Shown in pieces: positions 8,646 to 19,200 of a DNA stretch of 64,000 nt. Source of the stretch: JALHNI01 sp044226365. Its GTDB lineage: Bacteria > Acidobacteriota > Terriglobia > Bryobacterales > Bryobacteraceae. The DNA is taken from contig JBGAHE010000019.1 in the NCBI GenBank assembly GCA_044226365.1, positions 14,468-78,467 of the forward strand, given 5' to 3'. The position numbers were made by a program, and so were the translations under genes. Under the pieces are notes generated by a model. That model saw nothing but the letters and a program-made list of their open reading frames with translations. It did not search any database and had not been told where the DNA came from. Every line of letters starts with the position of its first letter. The first letter of the stretch is position 1.

Positions 8646-9644
8646 TTATTGTCCGGTAATCCGGGCGGCGTCAAGCCGCCACACGTTTTGCTGACGGAGA
8701 TTCGAGAGCCAGACGGCGCCATGAGCAAAGAGGACGGCGTCACCGCCGGGACCGGCGAACTGCTGGGTGACCTTGTCCGTCTTGGCGTCGATGCGGGTGA
8801 GCGGGATCTGGAAGACGGTGACCCAGACGGCGCCGCCGCCCGCCGATATTTCGCCGCCGGTGCCGGGAATGCCGACTTGGATGTTGGCGATGGTTTTGCG
8901 GGATTTGGGATCGATTTTGGAGACGGTGCCATCGCCCTGGTTGAGGGTCCAGACGTAGCCTTCGCCGACGGTGAGGAAACGCGGCTGGGGGCCGACTTCG
9001 ATCGTGTCGGTTACCTTGTTCGACTTGGGGTCGATGCGGGTGACGACTTTGCCTTTGCTGTTGGTGACCCAGACGGCGCCTTCGCCGAAGTCGGCGGTAT
9101 GGGAGCCTTCCGGGACGGGCACCTCGGCGACGACTTTATTGGTCTTGGGGTCGATGCGCGCGACTTTGTCGCCAGCGCCGGTGGGGAGCCAGACGGCGTC
9201 CTTCGAGCAGGCGATGCCGCCTTCGGAATTGGCGGGGCCGACGGGGATGGTGGCAATCACCTTGGCGGTTTTGGCGTCCACGCGGGAGACGGTTTTATCG
9301 CCGCAGTTGGGGACCCAGAGGCTGCCGAAGCCATAGGCGATGCCGCTGCAGGGGCGCTTGCCGACGGTGACGGTTTCGGTGACGGTGTTAGTTTTGGCGT
9401 CGAGCTTGGAGATGGAGTCCTTGGGGCCATTGGAGACCCAGACGGCATTGGGCGAGGACGTGGTCCAGTCCGGGACGCCGGGGACGGAGAAGGTCGCTTC
9501 GGGCTTCAGCACGTCCATGGGCTTCTGGACTTCTTTGATGCCGGGCCGCGGCGGACGGGGCGGCCGGCCTTTGGGCGGGGCGCCGGGTGGGGGAGCTTCC
9601 TGCGCAAAGGCAGCGAGGCAGACAAGAGCAAGCAGGTGCTTCAT
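8646..9644 (-). CDS. Secreted YVTN/Vgb-like beta-propeller protein
   Basis: 332 residues with a signal peptide (MKHLLALVCLAAFAQ), a proline-rich linker (PPPGAPPKGRPPRPPRPG) and then about six repeats. Each repeat contains an 'AVWVxN...KVxRIDPKTNKVVAEV' pattern, which is the blade signature of YVTN and virginiamycin-B-lyase-like propellers. It is probably periplasmic or extracellular; no catalytic function is assignable. Its ATG overlaps the symporter stop (ATGA), so it is translationally coupled to a transporter, and it precedes the DUF1989 genes by 10 bases. A clear paralog (15060-16082) follows the receptor gene on the opposite strand. The role may be a binding or scaffold protein for the imported compound (inference). 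Confidence 0.85.
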   Translation of the reverse strand: MKHLLALVCLAAFAQEAPPPGAPPKGRPPRPPRPGIKEVQKPMDVLKPEATFSVPGVPDWTTSSPNAVWVSNGPKDSISKLDAKTNTVTETVTVGKRPCSGIAYGFGSLWVPNCGDKTVSRVDAKTAKVIATIPVGPANSEGGIACSKDAVWLPTGAGDKVARIDPKTNKVVAEVPVPEGSHTADFGEGAVWVTNSKGKVVTRIDPKSNKVTDTIEVGPQPRFLTVGEGYVWTLNQGDGTVSKIDPKSRKTIANIQVGIPGTGGEISAGGGAVWVTVFQIPLTRIDAKTDKVTQQFAGPGGDAVLFAHGAVWLSNLRQQNVWRLDAARITGQ

Positions 9645-11053
9645 ATAAGTTGTTCCTTGGCGGGGTCGGCGGCCGGAGCGGCGGCGAGACTCACCGAGAC
9701 GAAAGCGATGGCGCTGAGCACGGGGGGCAGCAGTGTGTCGAGCCCGGCCAGATGCGCCGGGACGACGAAGTAACAGATCGCGCGGGCGAGCGTGCCGGTG
9801 ACGATGCTGGCGATGGCGCCGCCCTGGGTGGCGCGCGGCCAGTAGACGCCGAGAAAAAGCGGGATGACGCAGCCGGCGAAGACGATGTCGAAGGCGACGA
9901 CCAGGAGCAAGCCCGGTTCGGGGCGCAGGTAAGCAATGAGGCCGGCGGCCAGGGCGGTCGGCAGGGCGAGGGCGCGTGAAAGGAAGAGCATTTTGCTGTC
10001 GGAGATGGGGGCGGCGGTCCAGCGCTGCCAGACGTTGCGGGCCATCACGACCGCGATGACGAGCATGGCGCCGTTGGCGGTGGACATCGACGCGCCGAGG
10101 ACGCCGACGAAGACCATGACGGCGATCCAGTAGGGGAGATATTGGCTGGCGAAGGCGGGGAGCACCATGCGCGGGTCGTCGACCTTGCCGACGGCGGCGA
10201 TGGCGGCGAGTCCGAGGAGGGAAGCGCAGAAGCCGATGATGAGGGTCCACACGCCGGCGTAGTAGCAGCCGCGGCGGGCGGTGGCGGGCGACTTAGCGGA
10301 AAAGACGCGTTCCATGAAGTCGAGCGCCATGGCGTTGCCGAAGGCGAGCGAGATGATGTTCGCCCAGTTGGCGAGTCCGCCGCCGGAGATCGTGGTGAGT
10401 TGGGTGAGGCTGAGCGTCGCGGCGGGCAGGGAGTGCTGGATGGTGTCCCAGCCGCGGGTCGCGAGGACGTAGACGGCGGCGGCGAGGAAGCCGACGATGG
10501 CGACGTGAATCTGGAAGAAGTCGGTCCAGATGGCGGCGTGAAGGCCGCCGGCGATGGTGTAGAGGAAGATGATGGTGGTGCCGAGGGCGAGGCAGGGTCC
10601 GTAGGACCAGCCGGTGACGACGGAGAGGATCCAGCCGACGGCGGAGAGGTTGCCGGCTACCAGGACGATGAAGCAGACGATCGTGAGGAGGCTGGCGAGG
10701 GCTTCAGCGGTGCGGCCGTAGCGGCGGTGAAAGAACTCGGGCAGGGTCATCAGATCCATGGCGTTGAGCGGGCCGGCGAGAAAGCGGCCGACGATGAAGA
10801 GGCTGATGGCGAGTCCGATGGGGATCGCGGCGCCAGCCCAGAAGCCGGTGGAGAAGGTGAGCGAGGTGTTGCCGAGCGTGGCGTTGCCGTCAATGGCTTG
10901 CGCGGCGAGCGCAGTGCCGATGACGAGGAACGGCATGGACTTGCCGGCGACGGTGTACTGTTCGCTCGAGCCGCGAACTTTGGTGTAGGTGTAGAGCCCG
11001 ATACACAGGGAGATCGCCATAAAGATGGCGACGGGCCAAATCATGTCTGTCAA
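9641..11053 (-). CDS. Sodium:solute symporter (SSS family)
   Basis: About 470 residues with 12-13 predicted membrane helices. SSS-family segments include GSSEQYTVAGKSMP, DGNATLGNTSLTFSTGFW, YTIAGGLHAAIWTDFFQ and MSTANGAMLVIA. The family covers sodium-coupled import of urea, proline, pantothenate, sugars and other small solutes. In this operon the likely cargo is guanidine, urea or a related nitrogen compound, which is inferred from context only. Start choice: AGGAG lies 7 bases before a TTG at 11053, whereas the ATG at 11044 is 16 bases from it, so the TTG start (MTDMIWPVAIF) is favoured. A farther TTG at 11068 has no ribosome-binding site. It is the first gene of the operon. Confidence 0.87.
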   Translation of the reverse strand: MTDMIWPVAIFMAISLCIGLYTYTKVRGSSEQYTVAGKSMPFLVIGTALAAQAIDGNATLGNTSLTFSTGFWAGAAIPIGLAISLFIVGRFLAGPLNAMDLMTLPEFFHRRYGRTAEALASLLTIVCFIVLVAGNLSAVGWILSVVTGWSYGPCLALGTTIIFLYTIAGGLHAAIWTDFFQIHVAIVGFLAAAVYVLATRGWDTIQHSLPAATLSLTQLTTISGGGLANWANIISLAFGNAMALDFMERVFSAKSPATARRGCYYAGVWTLIIGFCASLLGLAAIAAVGKVDDPRMVLPAFASQYLPYWIAVMVFVGVLGASMSTANGAMLVIAVVMARNVWQRWTAAPISDSKMLFLSRALALPTALAAGLIAYLRPEPGLLLVVAFDIVFAGCVIPLFLGVYWPRATQGGAIASIVTGTLARAICYFVVPAHLAGLDTLLPPVLSAIAFVSVSLAAAPAADPAKEQLI

Positions 11054-11369
11054 AGCGGCGCTCCTCAAGGCTGATTTGCCGGGGACAGGGGCAGACCGCA
11101 GACAAGGCGGGGGTTAAAACCGGAGTGTAGCGCGGTTCGACGGCGAAGCCCAATCGAAATGTCGGATGCGCTCCATCATGCGTTTCATTTGACAAATGTG
11201 GCCAAGCGCCCTTATCTTGGGGCTATTCGAGGGAGTCTCAGTCCGGCTTGCCCTCACGCGCTTCTGCCTAGCGCATTCCTTGACGAAACATCCCACGACG
11301 GATACTCGCAGCTGATTTCGCGGCGTTCACTGCCTAAACGCCGCACAAACCAACTAGGAGAATCCCGTC
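11054..11369. other. Divergent intergenic region, symporter operon / receptor
   Basis: 316 bases between two oppositely oriented operons. It contains a good sigma-70-type promoter for the receptor (11189-11217). Reading the minus strand towards the symporter, no convincing promoter and none of the conserved guanidine-riboswitch blocks were found by eye. No reading frame here looks protein-coding. Confidence 0.7.
11189..11217 (+). promoter_or_regulatory. Sigma-70-type promoter for the receptor gene
   Basis: Perfect -35 TTGACA (11189-11194), 17-bp spacer, and a weaker -10 TTATCT (11212-11217). Transcription would begin near 11224, giving a leader of about 145 bases before the GTG start at 11370. 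Confidence 0.6.
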
Positions 11370-14300
11370 GTGAAGACATTGTTCCGCGCTGGTGTAGCGC
11401 TACTTATCGGCCTCTTAACGGCCATCCCCTCATTCAGTCAATCCAGCTCGCTGCAGGGCCTCGTCACCGATGGCCAGGGCGCGGCGATTCCGGAAGTGGT
11501 GGTGACGATCGTCAACCAAAGCACTGCGGCGGCGCGCAAAGTGGTCTCGTCGGCGGCCGGCGCATACTCTTTCGTACAGGTTCCCCCCGGAGTGTACAAG
11601 CTGGAAGCGCAAAAGCCGGGCTTCCGGACTTTGGCGCAGCAGGTGACGCTGCAAATCGACGTGCCGTCGACGCTGAATCTGGCGCTGGAACTGGGCCAGG
11701 TGAGCGAGACGATCAATGTGACCGAGGAAGCGGTGGCCATCAACACGACTAACGCTTCGGTGGGCAACGCGTTCAACGAAGTGCAGGTGCGGCAACTGCC
11801 CTTGCAGACGCGCAACGTGGTGGAATTGCTGAGCCTGCAGCCGGGCGTGACGTCGAACGGCGAAGTACTGGGCGCGCGACGCGACCAGAACAACGTGACG
11901 TTGGACGGCGTGGACGTCAACGATAACCAGAGCGCGGGCATGACGGCGGCGACCGGCAACGGTTCGCAGGGACTGAATGCGGCGCTGCCGGTGCCGCTCG
12001 ACTCGGTGCAGGAGTTCCGCGTGACGATCGCGGGGCAGGGTGCGGACCAGGGGCGTTCAGCCGGCGGCCAGGTGTCGCTGGTGACCAAGAGCGGTTCGAA
12101 CCAGTGGCACGGGTCGTTGTATGAGTTTCATCGTAATAAGGTGACGGCGGCGAACGACTGGTTCTCGAACCGGTCCGGCCTGGCGCGCGAGAACCTGATC
12201 CGGAATCAGTACGGGGCTTCGTTCGGCGGCCGCATCATCCGTGACCGCGCGTTCTTCTTCCTGAACTGGGAAGAGCGCAAGGACCGCTCGGCGAGCGCGC
12301 AATCGCGTAACGTGCCGACCGATACGTTGAAGGCGGGCATTGTGCAGTTCCGGACGTCGGCGGGTGTGCAGTCGTTGACGCCGGCCGAAGTGCGGGACCT
12401 CGATCCGCGCGGCCTGGGCTACAGCGAAGCGATGAAGGGGATCCTCTCGCAGTATCCTTCGCCGAACGATCTGCAGGCGGGTTCGGACCGCGGCTTGAAC
12501 TTCGGTGTGTTCCGCTTCAATGCGCCGCTGACGCGCAACGACCGCGCGTATGTGGCAAAGACGGACTTCAACCTCGATAGCGCGGGCAAGCACACCTTGA
12601 TGCTGCGCGGTACGCTCGGCAATAACTCGCGCGACCAGGTGTTGGCGCAGTTCCCGGGCCAGGATGCGGCGGCGAAGAACCTGGATAACTCCAAGGGCTT
12701 GGCGGCGCGCTACACGGCGGTGCTGACCTCGAACGTGATCAACGTGTTCAGCTACGGCTTTACGCGGTTGGGCATTGCGCAATCCGGTACGGCGGGCAAC
12801 TCGCTGACCTTTGATGGTCTGTCGACGCTGCAGAACTTCACGCGTGGCTTTGGCCGCATCATTCCGACGACGAACCTGGTGAACGATACGACCTGGAACA
12901 AGGGGACGCATCAGATCCAGGCGGGCGTGAACTTCCGCCTGATTCAGAACGATCGCAACGCTTACACCAACTCGTTTGCGAGTTATTCGTTCGGCCGAAA
13001 CACGCTGCAGGGTCTAGGCGCCGATATCACCGACGCATTGACGGGCTTCATCCGCCAGCGCTCGGGCAACTCGGCGCTGACGCTGACCGAAACGCAGCCG
13101 GCGCAGCGTGCGCTGGGCGATCTCTACGGGTTGATCAACAGCTACAGCGCGACTTACAACTTCGGTGTGGACGGCAAGGCCATTCCTTTCGGCCAGCCGC
13201 TGGTGCGCAGCTTCGGGACGAAGGAATACGAGTTCTACGTGCAGGACACGTGGAAGGCGCGCCGCGACCTGACGCTGACTTACGGCATTCGTTACGGCCT
13301 GTATCAGGTGCCGTACGAACGGAACGGGGTGCAGGTGGTGCCGACGACCGGTCTGGACGTTTACCTGGCGGAACGCATTGGCGCTTCGAACGCGGGAATT
13401 CCGGGTTCGGCGATGCCGAACGCCTCGCTGACCTATAAGTTGGCGGGTCCGGTGAACGGCGGCCAGGGTTGGTACAAGAAGGACACGAATAACTGGGCGC
13501 CCCGCTTCTCGTTCGCCTATGCGCCGGTGAGCGACAACTTACTGGGCAAAGTGTTCGGCAAGGGCAGTGTGATTCGCGGCGGCGCGGCGGTGCTGTATGA
13601 CCGCTTCGGCAGCGACATGGTCCTGAATTTCGACTCGTCCGGTTCGCCCGGTTTGGCGAGCCCGGTGACGCAGCCTTCGAACACCAACTTCACGACTTCG
13701 GCCCGCTATCCGAATCTGCCGGCTCTGCCGGCTGCTCCGGCGGCGGTGTTCCCCTATACGCCGGCGACGATCGTCGGTGGCTTCGGGGCTTACTCGGGCG
13801 TGTTTCCGAACTTAGTGGCCCCTTACTCTTACCTGCTGAATCTGACTTACTCGCGGCCGGTGGCGGCGAAGATGGTGGTGGAAGTGGGTTATGTGGGCCG
13901 TCTGGCGCACAAGTCGCTGACGAAGACGGACGTGTTCCAGCCGTTAACGCAGTTCAAGGATCCGAAGTCCGGCCAGACCTGGGCACAGGCGGCGGGCGTG
14001 TTGCGCGACGCTTTCGAGCGGGGCGTGACGCCGGCGCAGGTGCGGGCGAATCCGAGCATCCTGCCGACGGTGCCTTTCGTCGAGAACATCTTCGGCAAGG
14101 CCGCCAATCGCACCTTCCCGGGAAGCGCGACGGCGAATTACTTCTTCACGACTTACGGCACCTACGCCGGTAGCGATTTGGACGCGCTCAACGACATGGA
14201 CCGCGAGCGGGTGAATGGCCAGTGCATCTCGGTGTATGGCTGCAACACTTTCTTCGCGAACCAGAACGCGGGTAACATCGCCTGGACCAATGCGGGGAAC

Positions 14301-15059
14301 TCGTCGTTCCACGGCGGTCAGTTGACGGTGCGCCGTCCGGTGACCAGCGGTTGGGGCTTCGACTTCAACTACACGCTGTCGCATTCGATCGACCTGACGT
14401 CGACGGCCGAATCGGCCGCGGGCGCCGGGACGACGGGCGTGCTGCAGGATACGTTCAATCCGAAGAGCTTCCGCGGCTCGTCGGACTTCGACATCCGGCA
14501 CAACATTACGGCCAACGGCGTGGTGGAACTGCCCTTCGGCAAAGGCAAGTGGCTGATGGGCAGTGCTCCGTCGTGGCTCGACCAAGTGGTGGGCGGCTGG
14601 CAGGTGTCCACGTTGTGGCGCTTCCGCAGCGGCTTGCCGACGACGATCGCCAATGGCGGTATCTATCCGACGAACTACCTGACCTCGGCGATTGCGGTGA
14701 TCCGTCCGGGCGCTACAATGCCGGAGAACGGCAATGGCTTCAACCAGAACGGCAATCCGGCGATCTTCCGCTCGACGACGGCTCTTTCGAGCTTCATGGG
14801 GCAGTATCCGGGGACGTCGGGCACGCGAGCCATTCTGCGGTTGGCGGGTATGTCGAACTTCGATATGTCGCTCGGCAAGTTCTTCAAGCTGCCGTGGGAA
14901 GGTCACCGAGTGCAGTTGCGCGCCGAGGCGTTCAACGCGTTCAACAACGTGAACTTCACCAACGCGAGCTTGAGCCTGGCGACGCCGTCGACCTTCGGTC
15001 AATTCACCGATGTGATGCCGGCTCGTGTGATGCAGTTCGCTTTGCGCTACGAATTCTAA
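11370..15059 (+). CDS. Oar-like TonB-dependent outer-membrane receptor
   Basis: 1229 residues. There is a signal peptide to about residue 24 (GLLTAIPSFSQ), then a carboxypeptidase-regulatory-like beta-sandwich (about 27-110: LQGLVTDGQGAAIPEVVVTIVNQ). A plug-like region follows (LPLQTRNVVELLSLQPGV, then LDGVDVNDNQSAG), and a very long beta-barrel ends in the aromatic residue of ALRYEF. This is the Oar/CarboxypepD_reg receptor type that is heavily expanded in Acidobacteria. The ligand is unknown. The start is GTG, with AGGAG nine bases upstream. The stop codon directly abuts the next ATG, so it is co-transcribed with a beta-propeller gene. The divergent neighbour is the symporter/carboxylase operon, which hints at shared substrate or shared control. 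Confidence 0.92.
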   Translation: MKTLFRAGVALLIGLLTAIPSFSQSSSLQGLVTDGQGAAIPEVVVTIVNQSTAAARKVVSSAAGAYSFVQVPPGVYKLEAQKPGFRTLAQQVTLQIDVPSTLNLALELGQVSETINVTEEAVAINTTNASVGNAFNEVQVRQLPLQTRNVVELLSLQPGVTSNGEVLGARRDQNNVTLDGVDVNDNQSAGMTAATGNGSQGLNAALPVPLDSVQEFRVTIAGQGADQGRSAGGQVSLVTKSGSNQWHGSLYEFHRNKVTAANDWFSNRSGLARENLIRNQYGASFGGRIIRDRAFFFLNWEERKDRSASAQSRNVPTDTLKAGIVQFRTSAGVQSLTPAEVRDLDPRGLGYSEAMKGILSQYPSPNDLQAGSDRGLNFGVFRFNAPLTRNDRAYVAKTDFNLDSAGKHTLMLRGTLGNNSRDQVLAQFPGQDAAAKNLDNSKGLAARYTAVLTSNVINVFSYGFTRLGIAQSGTAGNSLTFDGLSTLQNFTRGFGRIIPTTNLVNDTTWNKGTHQIQAGVNFRLIQNDRNAYTNSFASYSFGRNTLQGLGADITDALTGFIRQRSGNSALTLTETQPAQRALGDLYGLINSYSATYNFGVDGKAIPFGQPLVRSFGTKEYEFYVQDTWKARRDLTLTYGIRYGLYQVPYERNGVQVVPTTGLDVYLAERIGASNAGIPGSAMPNASLTYKLAGPVNGGQGWYKKDTNNWAPRFSFAYAPVSDNLLGKVFGKGSVIRGGAAVLYDRFGSDMVLNFDSSGSPGLASPVTQPSNTNFTTSARYPNLPALPAAPAAVFPYTPATIVGGFGAYSGVFPNLVAPYSYLLNLTYSRPVAAKMVVEVGYVGRLAHKSLTKTDVFQPLTQFKDPKSGQTWAQAAGVLRDAFERGVTPAQVRANPSILPTVPFVENIFGKAANRTFPGSATANYFFTTYGTYAGSDLDALNDMDRERVNGQCISVYGCNTFFANQNAGNIAWTNAGNSSFHGGQLTVRRPVTSGWGFDFNYTLSHSIDLTSTAESAAGAGTTGVLQDTFNPKSFRGSSDFDIRHNITANGVVELPFGKGKWLMGSAPSWLDQVVGGWQVSTLWRFRSGLPTTIANGGIYPTNYLTSAIAVIRPGATMPENGNGFNQNGNPAIFRSTTALSSFMGQYPGTSGTRAILRLAGMSNFDMSLGKFFKLPWEGHRVQLRAEAFNAFNNVNFTNASLSLATPSTFGQFTDVMPARVMQFALRYEF

Positions 15060-16082
15060 ATGGACATGCGTAGCCTACTTCTCATTCTGTCGGTTGCGGG
15101 GGCCCTGGCGGCTCCCGCGGTCGATCAACCGAAGAAAGCCAAGGAACCGAAGGCTCCGCCGGTGCCCAAATATGGGGTGAAGGCGCCGGGGGTGCAGATT
15201 CCGATGGCCAGCTTGAAGTCAGAAGCGGAGGTGTCCCTGGAGGGCACCCCCGATTTCCTGCTTTTTACGGATGCGGTGTTGGTGGCCAACGGCGCGCAGA
15301 GCACGGTGCAGCGCATTGACGCCAAGACGAACAAGGCGACCGACCCCTGGAAGGGCTTTGACCAGCCGTGCGGGGGCCTGGTGTCCGCTTTTGGGAGTGT
15401 GTGGGTGCCGAACTGCGCGAAGCCTTTGCTTTCGCGGGTGGAGGCCAAGAGCGGCAAGGTGACGGCGACGGTGGACGTGGCGACGGCGAAGGTCCCCGCG
15501 GCGATCGCGGCGACCTCTGACAGCATCTGGCTCTTGTCGGACGAGCGGACGACATTGTCGCGCATCGATCCGGGGACGAACGCCGTGGTGGCCGAAGTTC
15601 GCGTGGAGCCGGGCTGCACAGCGATGGCCTTCGCCGAGAACGCGTTGTGGTTGGCGTGTCCCTCGCTCGGTAAGGTGATTCGCATCGACCCGAAAACGAA
15701 TCTGGCGACCAAACGGATTGAAGTGGCGGCCAAGCCGATCGCGATTGCGGCCGGCGAGGGCTCCATCTGGGTGCTTTGCCAGGCCGATGGCAAGGTGGCG
15801 CGGATCGATCCGAAGACGGACAAGGTAACGACGACGATCGAACTCGGCATTCCGAATGCCGAGGGCTCGATTGCGTTTGGCGAAGGCTCCGTGTGGGTGT
15901 CGACGGCGGGCTTTCCGATCTCGCGGATTCACCCGGGAACGGACAAAGTCGTGCAGCAGTTTACTGGGGAAGGTGGCGGCTGGCTGCAGGTTGGTTTGAA
16001 ATCGGTGTGGCTCTCGGAGAAGAAATCCGGGAAGGTGATGCGCTTCGATCCGAAGCGGATTGCGGCTACGCTGGCTGATTGA
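15060..16082 (+). CDS. Secreted YVTN/Vgb-like beta-propeller protein (paralog)
   Basis: 340 residues with a signal peptide (LLLILSVAGALAAPA), a lysine/proline-rich linker and propeller repeats of the form 'SVWVPN...LSRVEAKSGKVTATV' and 'GKVARIDPKTDKVTTTIELG'. It is clearly homologous to the protein at 8646-9644 over its whole length: both have VWVPNC, a RIDPKT repeat and a 'TDKVxQQF' final blade. It begins immediately after the receptor stop (TAAATG), so the two are translationally linked. A periplasmic or surface partner of the receptor is the simplest reading, but no function is known. About 130 bases separate it from the next gene. Confidence 0.85.
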   Translation: MDMRSLLLILSVAGALAAPAVDQPKKAKEPKAPPVPKYGVKAPGVQIPMASLKSEAEVSLEGTPDFLLFTDAVLVANGAQSTVQRIDAKTNKATDPWKGFDQPCGGLVSAFGSVWVPNCAKPLLSRVEAKSGKVTATVDVATAKVPAAIAATSDSIWLLSDERTTLSRIDPGTNAVVAEVRVEPGCTAMAFAENALWLACPSLGKVIRIDPKTNLATKRIEVAAKPIAIAAGEGSIWVLCQADGKVARIDPKTDKVTTTIELGIPNAEGSIAFGEGSVWVSTAGFPISRIHPGTDKVVQQFTGEGGGWLQVGLKSVWLSEKKSGKVMRFDPKRIAATLAD

Positions 16083-16214
16083 GTACCCATTGACGGGTGC
16101 GTTATCCTATTGCTGAACGGCAACGTGCGCCGCGGATCCGCGTGGTTCCAGCAGCAATGGCGAGCGATCTCCCTCCTCTCGCTTGTGAATTTGATCTGTT
16201 CTCCAAAGGATCTT

Positions 16215-19200
16215 ATGCGTTGCGGTTCGATTGTTTCTCTCTCGCTCCTTTCCGCCTGCACGGGCGCGATGCTGCTGGCGCAGCCTGCGAACTCTCCAGA
16301 GTTCTTCGAGACCAAGATTCGACCAATTCTGGCGAATAACTGCTATAGCTGCCACACCCAGACAGCCATGGGCGGCTTACGGCTGGATGGGCCGGAAGGG
16401 TTGAAGAAGTCCGGCAAGCGGGGGCCGCTGCTGACGCCGGGCGACCCGGAGAAGAGCGCGCTGATCCTGGCGGTGCGGCAAACCGACCCGACCTTCAAGA
16501 TGCCCATGGGCACGAAGCTGAAGGAGACGGAGATTGCCGATTTGACGGCGTGGGTGAAGGCGGGTGCGCCGTGGCCGAAGTCGGCGACAGTGGTGACGCA
16601 GAAGTCTGACGGGAAGTATGTGATCCGTCCGGAGGCGCGTGCGTTCTGGTCGTTTCAGCCGTTGAAGGAACTGCAGGCGCCCGCGACGAAGGATCCGAAG
16701 TGGGCGAGAACGACGATCGATAAGTTCGTGCTGGCGCGGCTGGAGAAAGAGGGTCTGAAGCCCGTGAAGACGGCTTCCCGGCGGGACCTGATTCGCCGGG
16801 CGTCGCTCGATTTGACGGGCCTTCCGCCGACGTTCGAAGAGATTGCGGCGTTTGAGAAGGATCCGAGCCCGGATGCCTTTGCGAAGGTGGTAGACCGGTT
16901 GCTTGCGTCGCCACACTATGGCGAACGCTGGGGCCGCGTGTGGCTCGATGTGGCGCGGTTCGGCGAAGATGACTATCGCAGCCTGGATCCGATGCGCCGG
17001 GGCTACAACCCGTATCCGAATGCGCATGCCTATCGTGATTGGGTGATTCAGGCATTCCAGGACGATCTGCCGTACGACCAGTTTGTGAAGGCGCAGATTG
17101 CGGGTGACTTACTCGACGCGAAGACGCGGCACAAGACCCTGCCGGCAACTGGGTTCCTGGGTTTAGGTCCCTGGTATTACGACAACGGTTCCACTGAGGT
17201 GACGCGGGCGGACGAGCGGCATGATCGTGTGGATGCCGTGACGCGGGGCTTCCTGGGCCTCACGGTGGCGTGCGCGCGATGCCACGACCATAAGTACGAT
17301 CCGATTCCGGCCAAGGACTATTACGCGCTGGCCGGCGTTTTCGCGAATACGGTTTACGAGGAGTACCCGCTGGTGCCGAAGTCCGTGCGGGCGGAGTTCC
17401 AGAAGATCGAGGACCAGATCGATCAGAAGCAGAAGCTGATCGGCGAGATGCAGAATAACCTGAGTAGCCAGCTTTCGCAATCGCTGGTATTTCAGACGGC
17501 GAACTATTTGCAGGGCGTGTGGGAAGTGGCGGGTCCGCAGAAAAAGGAGTTTCCGACCGTGGTGGAGGCTCGGAAGCTGGACTTTGAGTTACTCGACCGG
17601 TGGGTGAAGTACATGGAGAAGCCTACCGACAAGTACAAGAACAAAGAAGCCTGGCAGGCCATGATGAAAAAGGGCGGTACGGCCGCGGAGGCGAAGCGGC
17701 TGGCTGAGAAATTCCAGGAAGAGATCGTGGCCGTGATGTTGACGCGCAACGAGCTTGCCGACGAGAACAAGGTGATTGCGGCGAAGGCGATGGACGGCAC
17801 CAAGCCGAAGAAGCGCACCAATAAGCCGAGTAACTTCGTGACGAACGAAGACTTCTGCCCGGGCTGCAACTTACGGCTGAAGCAGATGTCCGAAGCCGAT
17901 ACCAGCTTCTACACCGAAGTGTTCCAGCGCATGCTGGGTGAGGCGGAAGATCCGAACGCGATGATGGCGATGGGTAATCGTTTCGGCAAGCCGGGCGTGC
18001 TGATGTTCCGCGGCTGGGGGCTGGAATCGCGCGTCGGTTCAGAGTCGCAGGCGCAACTGGCGGCGATTCGTAAGGACATCGAAGATTCGCGCAAGAAGTT
18101 GGAGCCGGGGTTCCCGTATCTGCACGGGGTGAAGGATGCCGAGCAGCCGAAGAATCTTCCCTTCAACTTCCGGGGCGATCCGTTCAATCTGGGTGAAGAA
18201 GTGCCGCGGCACTTCCTGTCCGTGCTTTCGAAGGATGAACCGGCGCCTTTTGCGAAGGGCAGCGGCCGGCTGGAACTGGCGGAGGCGATCCTGCAGCAGC
18301 CGATCGCGATGCGAGTGATCGTGAACCGCATCTGGAAGGGACACTTCGGGACAGGTATTGTCGACTCGCCGAGTAACTTCGGGATGACGGGTGAGCGGCC
18401 AACGAATCCTGAGTTACTGGAGTATCTGGCTTACACGTTCTCGAAGAATGGACTCTCGATCAAGAAGTTGCATCGCGAGATCATGCTGAGTTCGGTGTAT
18501 CAGCTTTCCACCGAGACTGATCCGGTGGCTTTTGCGAAGGATTCGGGCAACCGCCTGTACTGGCGCGCGGACCGGAAGCGGATGGATGCGGAGCAGGTAC
18601 GGGATGCGGTCCTTTCGGTGGCGGGTGACTTGGACCGGGCGATCGGCGGGCCTTCGGCCGACTTGACTCCCTCGTTCAAGCGCCGGACCGTGTATGGCAA
18701 GGTGAGTCGTTACAAGCTGGATGAGTATCTGCAGTTGTTTGACTTCCCGAGCCCGAATTTAAGCGCGGAAAAGCGCTTTGTGACGACGGTGCCGCTGCAG
18801 CGTTTGTTCCTGATGAACAGCGACTTTATGCAGGTGGAGGCTGAGGAGTTGGCGAAGCGCGTGGCGAACGAGCCGACTAGCCGGGCGCGGATTCGGAAAC
18901 TGCATCAGATGGCGTACGGGCGTGACGCGACGGAAGAAGAGGTCGCGTTGGGGCTGGAGTACGTGAAGGCGGAGCCGATGCTCGAGTACGAGGAAGGGAA
19001 GAAGAAGGCGCCGCCTGAAGGTGGCCCGGGCATGCGGCGTGGACGCGGCGGTCCGGGTGGAGGCCCGGGTGGCCAGGCGCCCGGTCAGGCGGAAGGCGCG
19101 AAGCCCGAGATGCCGGAGGTTGCCGAAGCCGGTGCGGCGCCGCCGGAAGGCGGCATGGGCATGGGGATGATGGGGGGGATGGGCGGACCGGGTGGCCGGC

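Noticed and set aside
11054..11369. Guanidine riboswitch (ykkC types I-III) ahead of the carboxylase operon
   Set aside because: Read on the minus strand, none of the conserved blocks (CTAGGGTTCCG, paired ACGR loops, CCGGACGAGG) was found. A computed covariance search would be needed to exclude a diverged form.
16131..16142. CGCGGATCCGCG palindrome upstream of the DUF1549/1553 gene
   Set aside because: Perfect but short and GC-only apart from the centre; expected by chance in such DNA and not placed near a promoter.
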